Below are positions 19,317 through 27,635 of a DNA stretch of 64,000 bases, one piece after another (within the stretch, counting starts at the first letter, position 1; each line of letters opens with the position of its first letter). The notes below the pieces were generated by a model. That model worked only from the letters and a program-made list of their open reading frames with translations. It was not told where the DNA came from and did not search any database. The DNA comes from JBEATZ01 sp041178545 (lineage in GTDB: Bacteria > Planctomycetota > UBA1135 > UBA2386), in contig JBEGVB010000052.1 in the NCBI GenBank assembly GCA_041178545.1, positions 1 to 64,000 of the forward strand. Reading direction: 5' to 3'. Both the position numbers and the translations under genes were made by a program.

Positions 19317-20317
19317 GCAAGCCCACTGCAGTGCTCTTCTGCCCGGGTCGCGGCTCCTACGGCAAGGAGGAGCTCGGGACCATTGCACGCCTGCTGCAGC
19401 CGGGCCTCGTGAGCGAGGCGCTGGACCAGAGCGACGCATGGCGCAGGTCGCAGTCGATGCCCACGATCCGTGAGCTGGATGGTGCCGCGCAGTTCCGGCC
19501 GGGCACCCACCTGAGCGGCGAGCACGCTGCCGAACTCATCTACTTCGCGACCATGGCGCAGCTCGCCCACCTGCACGAGCGCTACCGCATCGTGGCGGTG
19601 GCCGGCAACTCGCTGGGCTGGTACACGGCACTGCCTGCGAGCGGGGCACTGGACCCGGCCAACGGCTGGCGGCTGGTTGCCACCATGGCCGCGCTGCAGA
19701 AGCAGGCCGCAGGCGGACAACTCCTCACCACCACCGTGGGCGAGGACTGGCTGCCCGACGCCGCACTGGTGGCAGCCGTCGACCGCGCGCTGGCGGTGGT
19801 CAACGCACGCGGTGAGGACCACTACGTCGCACGCTCGATCCGGCTCGGCGGCCACGAGGTGCTCGCGGGCACCGAGCTGGGCATCACGGCCTTGCTGGCC
19901 GCACTGCCCAAGGTGAAGGTGGGCGAACGCGAGTTCCCGTTCCGGCTCGCCGGCCACGGACCGTTCCACACGAGGCTGTGCGCGGCCGTCTCGGCGCAGG
20001 CAGCAGCATCGCTCGCCGACCTGCCGGTCGGCATGCCGTCCGTGCACCTGGTCGACGGCTTCGGCACGGTCCACACGCCCTGGTCGGCAGACCCGCGCGA
20101 GCTGCTCGCCTACACGACCACGGCCCAGGTGACGGAGACCTACGACTTCAGTGCCTCGGTGCGCACGGCCATGCGCGAGTTCCAACCCGACGTGCTGCTC
20201 TGCGCGGGCCCGGGCAGCAGCCTTCGGGCCCCACTGGGCCACCTCGTGCTGCGCGAGGGCTGGCGGGGCCTCCGCACCCGTCAGGCACTCTTCGACTCGG
20301 GAGTGGTGACCACGTGA
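19313..20317 (+). CDS. FabD-like acyltransferase
   Basis: 334-residue member of the malonyl-CoA:ACP transacylase fold. The nucleophile motif GNSLG lies at about residues 98-102, the catalytic His is in GHGPFH, a conserved Gln is in TTAQVTETYDF, and the late CAGPGSSL matches the FabD GPG element. The Arg that binds the malonyl carboxylate in FabD (in the LVxxRG helix) seems to be replaced, since the aligned segment reads LVATMAAL. The true substrate may therefore be a monocarboxylic acyl group. GTG 19313 overlaps the E1 stop by 4 bp with GGAGG 7 nt upstream, a strong coupled start. Substrate and acceptor are unknown. Confidence 0.75.
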
Positions 20318-21087
20318 AACGCCAGGTGTTCCAGTTGCTCGAGCCGGCAGAAGAGGCCGGGTGGAGCGGCAAGCTGGTCGAGTTCGGCCTCATCGGCCTC
20401 GTGCTGGCCAACGTGCTGGCCGTGGTGCTGGAGACGGTGCCCTCCATCGGCCCGCCCAACGCCGAGTTCTTCAACCTGCTGGAGGACACCTCGCTCGTCG
20501 TGTTCACCGTCGAGTACCTGCTGCGCCTATGGTCCTGCACCTGCATGACCGCCTTCCAGCGGCCAGTGGTCGGCAGGCTGCGCTTTGCCGTGCAGCCGAT
20601 GAGCATCGTCGACCTGGTGGCGATCAGCCCGATGCTCCTCTACGGCCTCGACTTCGACATGCGCGCGCTGCGGACCTTCCGGCTGGTCCGGCTGATGCGC
20701 CTCCTCAAGCTCGCACGCTACTTCGACGGCCTGTCGGTGCTGGGTCGCGTGATGAAGGAGAAGGGTCCCGAGCTGCTCTCGATGCTGTTCGTGATGTTCC
20801 TCGTGCTCGTGCTCGCCTCGACCTTCATGTACCGGCTCGAGAACGACGTGAACCCAGCCTTCAGCAGCATCCCTGCGGCCATGTGGTGGGGCGTCGCGAC
20901 GCTCACCACCATCGGCTACGGCGACATCGTCCCGATCACGCCCGGTGGCAAGATCTTCGGCGCCTTCATCGCCGTGCTCGGGATCGGCATGTTCGCCATC
21001 CCTGCAGGCCTGCTGGGATCCGCCTTCGCACACGAACTCAACGAGCGCCGCGAGGCAAAGAAGCGCCAGCAGGGCCAGCACCACTGA
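20314..21087 (+). CDS. Voltage-gated-type potassium channel
   Basis: 257 residues, six transmembrane segments. S1 is about residues 22-42, S2 about 50-70 and S3 about 90-110. S4 is about residues 116-137, with Arg/Lys every third position (RTFRLVRLMRLLKLAR). S5 follows, then a pore loop with the selectivity filter TTIGYGD near residues 199-205, and S6. The C-terminus is short, basic and lacks an RCK or cyclic-nucleotide domain. Length and layout match bacterial Kv channels. GTG 20314 overlaps the stop of the acyltransferase gene by 4 bp, so the channel is co-translated with two acyl-metabolism genes. Convergent with the serine hydrolase gene, 7 bp between stops. Confidence 0.9.
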   Translation: MKRQVFQLLEPAEEAGWSGKLVEFGLIGLVLANVLAVVLETVPSIGPPNAEFFNLLEDTSLVVFTVEYLLRLWSCTCMTAFQRPVVGRLRFAVQPMSIVDLVAISPMLLYGLDFDMRALRTFRLVRLMRLLKLARYFDGLSVLGRVMKEKGPELLSMLFVMFLVLVLASTFMYRLENDVNPAFSSIPAAMWWGVATLTTIGYGDIVPITPGGKIFGAFIAVLGIGMFAIPAGLLGSAFAHELNERREAKKRQQGQHH

Positions 21088-21094
21088 CCCCCAC

Positions 21095-22288
21095 TCAGGG
21101 GGCAAACACGGCGCGCGCGACCAGCTCGGACAAGTTGGCCAGGAACGGCCACGCCACCGTCTCGTAGGCGTAGGAGTCGTCGTTCATCACGCCGTCCGGG
21201 TTCGTGTACAGGGCTGCTGCGAGCGCGAACCCGCGCCCGGTGCGCGTGTCCTCGATCCACGTGTTCTCGATCGAGCTGCCGTAGGCGCAGCCGACCTTGG
21301 AGTAGACGCGCAGGTGCTCCACCGGCACGACCTTGGCCAGCCCCGGCAGCACGAACTTCACGTAGTCGTCGGTGTACTTCTTGGGGTCGTAGACGGGGTT
21401 GCGCGACTCGCGGGGGTACTCGCTCATTGCCTGCAGCAGGAAACGGCGTTGCTCGACCGACAGTCCCGGGAAGCCGCGCTTGCCGGTGTCGATCTCGGGC
21501 CGGACGACCTCGATGAGCATGTCCTGCAGGTCCTGCAGCAGCACCGCGTTCTTGGTGTCGAACCGGAGCGGCCCCTCGACGCGCTTGCCGCCCTCCATGC
21601 GTGCCGTGCCCATGGCCATGTCGGTCCAACCTTCGTTGCGAATCACGAGCGTGCTGTCCGGGTGCTCGACGCGCAGCTCAACGTCCCCCTGGCGCAGCAC
21701 CACGGCGCGAGTCTGCAGCTGCTCGGCCGCAGGACGCGACTCGGACAACCGGTGGTGGATGCGCACTGAGTCGAAACCCGCCTCCCACATGACCTCGTTG
21801 ACCCTGCGGTGCCCGACCAGCTCGTAGAGGTGGTTGAAGCAGGCGTTGTCGCTCACCAGGAAGATGCGGCGGATGCAGTGGCCGACCGTGAGCAGCCCGG
21901 TGTCGACGTTGGTCGGGTCCTTGTCGACCAGCACGTCCTTGGCGAAGCGCGGCTGCACGGCGAGCGCGGTACCGAGCCCCCATGCACTTCCCTCGCGCAG
22001 GTTGCGTGCATTGAGCTCGAGGAGGGCTGCAATGGCAGCGCACTGCTTGACGGTGCTCGCCGGGTAGAAGTAGGAACGCGGGTCACCGAAGGAGCTGCGA
22101 CGGAGCGTGATGCTGCCGTCGGTGTGCACGACGGGCTCGGCCACGAGAACCTGCAGCCGATGGCCCTTGGCGTCGGCGAGGATGGAGCCGAACCGATCCG
22201 GCTGCGCAGCCATCATCGCCCCCAGGTCGCGGGGTGGGTCCTGGGGCGCGAGCAACGCGAGCGAACCGAACAGCAGGGAGACGAGCAT
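21095..22288 (-). CDS. Secreted beta-lactamase-fold serine hydrolase
   Basis: 397 residues with a signal peptide (LVSLLFGSLALLA). Active-site landmarks of class A beta-lactamases/PBP-like hydrolases are present: STVK at 78-81 (SxxK nucleophile), SDN at 146-148, and KVG followed by a Ser/Asn-rich strand in place of KTG. Between them is an unusually long insertion region. It could be a penicillin-recognising peptidase or hydrolase rather than a resistance enzyme; I see no basis to claim drug resistance. ATG 22288 was chosen because CACAAT lies 6 nt upstream on the minus strand and the signal peptide starts there. Divergent from the RNA methyltransferase. Confidence 0.8.
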   Translation of the reverse strand: MLVSLLFGSLALLAPQDPPRDLGAMMAAQPDRFGSILADAKGHRLQVLVAEPVVHTDGSITLRRSSFGDPRSYFYPASTVKQCAAIAALLELNARNLREGSAWGLGTALAVQPRFAKDVLVDKDPTNVDTGLLTVGHCIRRIFLVSDNACFNHLYELVGHRRVNEVMWEAGFDSVRIHHRLSESRPAAEQLQTRAVVLRQGDVELRVEHPDSTLVIRNEGWTDMAMGTARMEGGKRVEGPLRFDTKNAVLLQDLQDMLIEVVRPEIDTGKRGFPGLSVEQRRFLLQAMSEYPRESRNPVYDPKKYTDDYVKFVLPGLAKVVPVEHLRVYSKVGCAYGSSIENTWIEDTRTGRGFALAAALYTNPDGVMNDDSYAYETVAWPFLANLSELVARAVFAP

Positions 22289-22294
22289 GGGTGG

Positions 22295-22300
22295 ATTGTG
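22295..22300 (-). promoter_or_regulatory. Putative -10 element, leaderless start of the serine hydrolase
   Basis: CACAAT on the minus strand, 6 nt before ATG 22288. It faces the divergent TACCAT at 22363-22368. Confidence 0.4.
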
Positions 22301-22362
22301 CCGAAGCAACCGTGGGCGGGAAGCCGCACGGCCACGCTGCTGGTGATTTCCCGCAGCCCACC

Positions 22363-22368
22363 TACCAT
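22363..22368 (+). promoter_or_regulatory. Putative -10 element, leaderless start of the RNA methyltransferase
   Basis: TACCAT followed by 6 nt and GTG 22375. An ATG inside the hexamer (22367) is out of frame. Confidence 0.45.
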
Positions 22369-22374
22369 GAGCTG

Positions 22375-23643
22375 GTGAGCGAACGCCGCAAACCCCAGGG
22401 CTCCCGCGCCCGGTTCCAGGAGCCGCGAGGACGCGACGAACGCGTGGCACCCGACCGTCATGCCGTCCCCACCTGCCGTCACTTCGGCGTGTGCGGCGGC
22501 TGCAACTCCCTCGACCTGCCGATCGCCGACCAGCTGCAGATCAAGCAGGACTCCATCGGCCAGCTGCTCGCCCCGTGGCTCGGCAACGTGCGCGTCGAGT
22601 GCTCTGTGCCGCCGCGCACCCCGGTCCACTTCCGCACCAAGCTGCTCTACCCGGTGCGCCCCGACTCGAAGGGCCATGCGATCCTCGGCATCTACCAGCA
22701 GAAGAGCCACGAGCTGGTGCGCATCCGCGAGTGCCAGACGCAGGACGAAGGGCTCACCGTGCTGGGCCAGCGTGCCGAGGAGGTGATCCGTGCCCTGCGC
22801 CTGGTGCCGTGGGACGAGACCAAGGGCACTGGGTTCGTCCGCGCCTTCCACGCGCGCATCGCCGCAGGCACTGGCGAGCTGCTCATGGGAATCGTGACGC
22901 GGCCCGGCCTCTTCGAGCAGGGTGCGGAGTTCGGTGCACGCATGATGGAGGCGGCTGCCGACCTGCCCGGCAGCGGCTCGATGAAGATCGTGCCCGTGGG
23001 CGTGGTGCGGTCGATCAGCGAGCGCGAGGGCAACTTCCTCCTCGGCGAGCGCCACGTGCCGCTCAAGGGCCGCGACCACCAGTTCGACCGCAGCGGCAAC
23101 CTGACGTTCCGCATCCGCTTCGGCAGCTTCTACCAGATCCACCGCCATGCCGAGGCGATCCTGTACCGCCCGGCCATGGAGATGGCCGGCGACGTGCGCG
23201 ACCAGGTGGTCGTGGACGGCTACGGCGGCATCGGCACCTTCGGCCTACGGTTCGCACGCGCTGGTGCCGCACGCGTAGAGGTCGTCGAGGAGAACCCGAC
23301 GGCATGCGACGACGCGCGTTTCAATGCCAAGGCACACGGCATGCCGGGCGTGCGCGTGGTGAACGCGCCCTTCGCCAAGGCGGAGTTCGTGGCAAAGCCC
23401 GACCTGCTGGTGGTCGACCCGCCGCGCGCGGGCCTGCAGGCAGAAGGCGTGGCCCGCGTGCAGGCAGCCGAACCCGGTCGCATCCTGCACGTGGCGTGCG
23501 CCGCCGACTCGCTCGCGCGCGACCTCGAGCTGTTGTGCGCACAGGGCTGGAAGGTCACGGCCATGCGGCTGTGCGACATGTTCCCCCACACCGACCACGT
23601 CGAGATCGTCACGCGGCTGGAGCGCGCGACGCCTGCTGCATGA
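22375..23643 (+). CDS. TrmA/RlmC/RlmD-family RNA m5U methyltransferase
   Basis: 422 residues. The N-terminal cysteine cluster CRHFGVCGGC matches the [4Fe-4S] motif of RumA/RumB-type rRNA uridine-C5 methyltransferases; a fourth Cys (IRECQ) lies downstream. The SAM domain follows with DGYGGIGTFGL and DPPRAGL, then the catalytic Cys in HVACAADSLARDL (usually SCNP) and FPHTDHVE at the end. There is no N-terminal TRAM domain, which favours an RlmC-like enzyme, but the target uridine cannot be fixed. GTG 22375 follows TACCAT by 6 nt. The stop overlaps the next start by 4 bp. Confidence 0.87.
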   Translation: MSERRKPQGSRARFQEPRGRDERVAPDRHAVPTCRHFGVCGGCNSLDLPIADQLQIKQDSIGQLLAPWLGNVRVECSVPPRTPVHFRTKLLYPVRPDSKGHAILGIYQQKSHELVRIRECQTQDEGLTVLGQRAEEVIRALRLVPWDETKGTGFVRAFHARIAAGTGELLMGIVTRPGLFEQGAEFGARMMEAAADLPGSGSMKIVPVGVVRSISEREGNFLLGERHVPLKGRDHQFDRSGNLTFRIRFGSFYQIHRHAEAILYRPAMEMAGDVRDQVVVDGYGGIGTFGLRFARAGAARVEVVEENPTACDDARFNAKAHGMPGVRVVNAPFAKAEFVAKPDLLVVDPPRAGLQAEGVARVQAAEPGRILHVACAADSLARDLELLCAQGWKVTAMRLCDMFPHTDHVEIVTRLERATPAA

Positions 23644-25277
23644 GCACGCTGCTGTACGCACTCATGTTCTGCATCGGTGCGGCGCTTCCGGTGGCAGCGC
23701 TGCAGCAGCAGCCGACCATCATGGAGCCTGCCACCGTGGTGGCGATGTCGAGCAGTGAGGCGCGTGCGGCGGCTGCAGGCTGGGGCAAGGGCACGTGGAT
23801 GGACCAACACGAACGCTGCGTGGCCACGGCCCGGGCAGGTGGCATCGACCTCGTGCTGCTCGGCGACTCGATCACGCAGGGCTGGGGCGGCCCCACCCGC
23901 AGCGTCGGCGCGGTCGCGACGGACCAGGCGCGTGCACACTTCGCGGGCCTGCGCACGGCCAACATGGGCATCAGCGGCGACCGCACGCAGAACGTGCTGT
24001 GGCGGCTGCGCAACGGAACCGTCGACGGCCTCGACCCGCGCTGGGTGGTGCTCACGATCGGCACCAACAACCTGAGCGCGGGGGACGACCCGGCGGACAT
24101 CGCGAGCGGTGTCGCCGCCTGCGTGGCCGAGCTGCGCGCGCGACTGCCGCATGCCCATCTCGTGGTGCAGGCACCGCACCCGCGCGGTGCCCGAGCCGAC
24201 GACCCCCAGCGCGCCCGCAGCCGGACGCTGGCAACGCTGCTGGCCGCGCTGCCGTTGCCCGACAACGCGAGCTTCGTCGACCTCGAGCCCGCGCTGTGCG
24301 AGGCCGACGGCACCATGAGGAAGGGCCTGTTCGCCGGCGACGCGCTGCACCTGCAGCCTGCGGGCTACGAAGCGTGGGGCCGCCTGCTGCGGGCCCACAT
24401 CGACCAGCTCGAGCCACGGCGCCAGCGGCACGTGGTGTTCGTCGCAGGCGACGAGGAGTACCGCAGCGAGGAGTCGCTGCCGATGCTGGCAGACCTCACC
24501 CACCGCGCCCTGGGCGTGCGCACCACGGTGTGCCTGCCCCGCGCGGCCGACGGTTCCGTCGACCCGCTGCGGCTCGACCACGTCGACAACCTGCGCCACC
24601 TCGACTCCGCCGACCTGATGGTGCTGTTCACCCGCTTCCGCGCCCTGCCCGAAGACGAGCTGCGGCCCATTGTCGACCACGCAGCACGCGGCCTGCCGAT
24701 GGTGGGCTTCCGCACGGCAACCCATGCCTTTGCCTACCCCGGCGACGGCCCGAACGCCCGCATGAACGCGGACTGGCCGCGCGAGCACTTCGGCCAGCGC
24801 TGGATCTCGCACCACGGCCACTTCGACGACGGCCGCGAGCCGCTCACGGACACGGCAGTTGCCGACGGCGCGGCCGGGCACCCGGTGCTGCGCGGCGTGA
24901 CACCGTTTGCCGCGTACTCGTGGCTCTACCACGTGCAGGGCGGCGGCGACACGCTGCACGACGTGGCCCAGGTGCTCCTCGTCGGCACCCCGCGCAAGTC
25001 CGGCCTCGCCGACACCCAGCGCTTCCCCCGGGTGCAGCCGGTGGCCTGGACACGCGAGCCGCGCCTGCCGGACGGTCGCACCCAACGCGTGTTCTTCACC
25101 ACTCTGGGCCACCCCTACGACTTCCGGGAGCAGGCGGCACGGCGCCTCGCACTGCAGGGCATCGCCTGGGCGCTCGGCCGCGAGGCCGCGATCCCACCCG
25201 AGGGAATGCCGGCGGACCCCGCCGAGCCGTGGGAGCCGTCCAACTCCGGGGTCGGCGGCCACCGCAAGCGCGGGTAG
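23640..25277 (+). CDS. Secreted SGNH hydrolase fused to a ThuA-like domain
   Basis: 545 residues with a signal peptide (residues 1-21). N-terminal SGNH/GDSL hydrolase: block I GDSITQGWGG with Ser77, block II ISGDRTQN, block III GTNN, and block V D-x-L-H in GDALHLQPAGY. The C-terminal half (from about residue 262) is a ThuA-like, glutamine-amidotransferase-fold domain starting HVVFVAGDEEYRSEESLP, a type abundant in planctomycete sugar-utilisation loci. Each half occurs separately in many exported carbohydrate-active proteins; the fusion suggests de-esterification plus sugar binding or modification on a glycan. ATG 23640 overlaps the methyltransferase stop by 4 bp, but the functions look unrelated. 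Confidence 0.83.
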   Translation: MSTLLYALMFCIGAALPVAALQQQPTIMEPATVVAMSSSEARAAAAGWGKGTWMDQHERCVATARAGGIDLVLLGDSITQGWGGPTRSVGAVATDQARAHFAGLRTANMGISGDRTQNVLWRLRNGTVDGLDPRWVVLTIGTNNLSAGDDPADIASGVAACVAELRARLPHAHLVVQAPHPRGARADDPQRARSRTLATLLAALPLPDNASFVDLEPALCEADGTMRKGLFAGDALHLQPAGYEAWGRLLRAHIDQLEPRRQRHVVFVAGDEEYRSEESLPMLADLTHRALGVRTTVCLPRAADGSVDPLRLDHVDNLRHLDSADLMVLFTRFRALPEDELRPIVDHAARGLPMVGFRTATHAFAYPGDGPNARMNADWPREHFGQRWISHHGHFDDGREPLTDTAVADGAAGHPVLRGVTPFAAYSWLYHVQGGGDTLHDVAQVLLVGTPRKSGLADTQRFPRVQPVAWTREPRLPDGRTQRVFFTTLGHPYDFREQAARRLALQGIAWALGREAAIPPEGMPADPAEPWEPSNSGVGGHRKRG

Positions 25278-25310
25278 ACCGCGCGAACTGGAAGCAGCCG
25301 CAAGCCGTCC

Positions 25311-25316
25311 TACACT
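25311..25316 (+). promoter_or_regulatory. Putative -10 element, leaderless start of the M3 peptidase
   Basis: TACACT followed by 6 nt and ATG 25323, in the 45-bp gap after the SGNH-ThuA gene. Confidence 0.45.
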
Positions 25317-25322
25317 GCGGCG

Positions 25323-27464
25323 ATGCGCTCCATCCGCACTGCATCCCTCCTCCTCGCCGCCATCGCGGCCGGCTGTGCGAGCAGCACAACCACCACCATG
25401 GCAACCACCACCACCGGGTCCGCTCCCGCGGGCGCAGCGGTCAACCCGCTGTTCGCGCCGAGCACGCTGCCCTACCTGGCACCCCACTTCGACCTGATCA
25501 AGGACGAGCACTACCTGCCCGCGTTCGACCGCGGCATGGCCGAGCACATGGCCGAGGTCGAGGCGATCGCCACCAACCCCGAGGCACCCACCTTCGCCAA
25601 CACCATCGAGACGATGGAGCGGTCGGGCCAGCTGCTGGCGCGCGTTGCGGCCGTCTTCTTCAACCTCAGCGGCACCGACAACAACGACACGATCCAGAAG
25701 ATCGAGGCGGAGGTGGCCCCCAGGCTGGCGAAGCACAGCGACGGGATCTACCTCGACCCGCGCCTCTTCGCGCGCGTGGTCGTGGTGTACGAGGGCCGCG
25801 ACGCGTTGCAGGGCGAGCAGAAGCGGCTGACCGAGCGCTACCACACCGCATTCGTGCGCGCAGGCGCCAGGCTCGACGACAAGGCCAAGGCCCGCATCAA
25901 GGAGATCAATGCCGAGGCTTCCGCGCTGACCACCGAGTTCAGCAAGAAGCTGCTGGCCGACACCAAGGGGCTTGCCGTCGTCGTCGACACCCGCGAGGAG
26001 CTGGCGGGCCTCAGCGACAGCGCCGTGAGCGCGGCTGCCGACGCAGCCAAGGCCGCGGGCAAGGACGGCAAGTTCCTCATCAACCTCGAGCTGCCGACCT
26101 CGCAGGGCATCCTCAGCTCGCTGCAGAACCAGGCGGTGCGCAAGCGCGTGTTCGAGGCGGCCAACAGCCGCTGCAGCCGCGGCAACGAGAACGACACCAG
26201 CGCGATCACCACGCGCCTGGCCGCGCTGCGCGCCGAGAGGGCCGCCCTCATGGGCCACCCCAGCCACGCGGCCTACGTGCTCGCCGACCAGATGGCCGGC
26301 TCGCCCGAGGCAGTGATGAAGATGCTGGGCTCGATGGCGCCCAAGATCGCGGAGAAGACCAAGGCCGAGCACGCCGAGCTGCAGGCCCACGTCGACTCCG
26401 TGGCCCCCGGCATGAAGGTCGAGGCGTGGGACTGGAGCTACGTGGCCGAGCAGGTGCGCAAGGCGCGCTACTCCTTCGACGAGGGCACGGTGCGCCAGTA
26501 CTTCGAGATGGGCCGCGTGCTCGACGGCATGTTCTTCATGGCCAAGGAGCTCTACGGCACGACGTTCGTCGAGCGGAAGGACCTGCCGGTCTACCACCCG
26601 GACGTGCGCGTCTACGAGGTGTTCAACGAGGACGGCAGTGCCGTGGGCCTGTTCTACACCGACTACTACACGCGCCCGTCGAAGCGCGGCGGTGCGTGGA
26701 TGAACAACTTCGTCGAGCAGAGCGGCCTGCTCGGCCAGAAGCCGGTGGTCGTCAACGTGATGAACATCCAGAAGCCCGGCGAGGGCCAGCCGACGCTGCT
26801 GAGCTTCGACGAGGTCACCACGCTGTTCCACGAGTTCGGCCACGGTGTGCACGGCCTCTTCAGTGCCGTCCGCTACCCGCTGATCGCAGGCACCAACACG
26901 CCGCGTGACTTCGTCGAGTTCCCCTCGCAGTTCCACGAGGACTTCGCCTTCGACCCGCGCGTGCTGGCCATCACGGCCAAGCACTGGCAGACCGGTGAGG
27001 CGATGCCCAAGGAGCTGCTCGACAAGGTCCTCACCGCCCGCAAGTACGGCCAGGGCTTTGCCTCCTTCGAGTACGTGGCCGCCGCACTGCTGGACATGGA
27101 GTGGCACATGCTGGGTGCCGACGCCAAGGTGACGGACGTGCAGTCGTTCGAGGCCGAGGCCCTGAAGCGCAACGGCATGGACTTCGCCCTGGTGCCGCCG
27201 CGCTACCGCACCAACTACTTCAACCACGTGTGGGCCAGCGGCTACTCGGCCGGCTACTACGCCTACCTGTGGAGCGAGGCGCTCGCTGCTGACAGCTTCG
27301 ACGGCGTGATGGCGACCGGCGGCATGAACCGTGCGAACGGCCAGAAGTACCGCGACACCGTGCTGTCGCGCGGCCTCACGCTGGAGCCGATGACGATGTA
27401 CGAGAACTTCCGCGGTCGGCCGCTCGACACCAGTGCCGTGCTCAAGCGCCGCGGGCTGCTCTGA
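25323..27464 (+). CDS. M3 family oligopeptidase lipoprotein (Dcp-like)
   Basis: 713-residue zinc peptidase of family M3. The zinc motif HEFGH is at 503-507, followed after about 27 residues by FVEFPSQ, which supplies the third ligand Glu. The C-terminal YRTNYFNHVW and GYSAGYYAYLWS blocks are typical of peptidyl-dipeptidase Dcp and oligopeptidase A. The N-terminus is a lipoprotein signal with lipobox AAGC, then a Thr-rich linker, so the enzyme should sit in the periplasm or outer membrane rather than the cytosol. Likely role is degradation of short peptides, together with the S46 peptidase encoded next. Its transcript ends at a hairpin at 27493. Confidence 0.92.
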   Translation: MRSIRTASLLLAAIAAGCASSTTTTMATTTTGSAPAGAAVNPLFAPSTLPYLAPHFDLIKDEHYLPAFDRGMAEHMAEVEAIATNPEAPTFANTIETMERSGQLLARVAAVFFNLSGTDNNDTIQKIEAEVAPRLAKHSDGIYLDPRLFARVVVVYEGRDALQGEQKRLTERYHTAFVRAGARLDDKAKARIKEINAEASALTTEFSKKLLADTKGLAVVVDTREELAGLSDSAVSAAADAAKAAGKDGKFLINLELPTSQGILSSLQNQAVRKRVFEAANSRCSRGNENDTSAITTRLAALRAERAALMGHPSHAAYVLADQMAGSPEAVMKMLGSMAPKIAEKTKAEHAELQAHVDSVAPGMKVEAWDWSYVAEQVRKARYSFDEGTVRQYFEMGRVLDGMFFMAKELYGTTFVERKDLPVYHPDVRVYEVFNEDGSAVGLFYTDYYTRPSKRGGAWMNNFVEQSGLLGQKPVVVNVMNIQKPGEGQPTLLSFDEVTTLFHEFGHGVHGLFSAVRYPLIAGTNTPRDFVEFPSQFHEDFAFDPRVLAITAKHWQTGEAMPKELLDKVLTARKYGQGFASFEYVAAALLDMEWHMLGADAKVTDVQSFEAEALKRNGMDFALVPPRYRTNYFNHVWASGYSAGYYAYLWSEALAADSFDGVMATGGMNRANGQKYRDTVLSRGLTLEPMTMYENFRGRPLDTSAVLKRRGLL

Positions 27465-27492
27465 TCCGCAGGTTCGCGACAGGTCCGCGCCG

Positions 27493-27533
27493 CAGCAGGC
27501 CACGAGGGCAACCGCGTGGCCTGCTGTGTTTCC
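27493..27533 (+). terminator. Intrinsic terminator after the M3 peptidase
   Basis: 12-bp perfect stem 27493-27504/27515-27526 around a 10-nt loop, followed by TGTTTCC. It separates the M3 and S46 peptidase genes into two transcripts. Confidence 0.75.
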
Positions 27534-27608
27534 GGCCCCCCGGATGGCCGCGCACGGCACCCGGACCACGGAACGAACCTCCTGCTTGGGTCCGCCCCTG
27601 TCGGTCCC

Positions 27609-27614
27609 TACATT
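27609..27614 (+). promoter_or_regulatory. Putative -10 element of the S46 peptidase
   Basis: TACATT, 21 nt before ATG 27636, giving an expected leader of about 15 nt without a Shine-Dalgarno. Confidence 0.35.
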
Positions 27615-27635
27615 CCTCCCCCCACGAGATCCCTC

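Noticed and set aside
21095..22288. Antibiotic-resistance beta-lactamase
   Set aside because: SxxK, SDN and KxG motifs show only the serine-hydrolase fold; many housekeeping or peptidase-like members share them, so resistance cannot be claimed.
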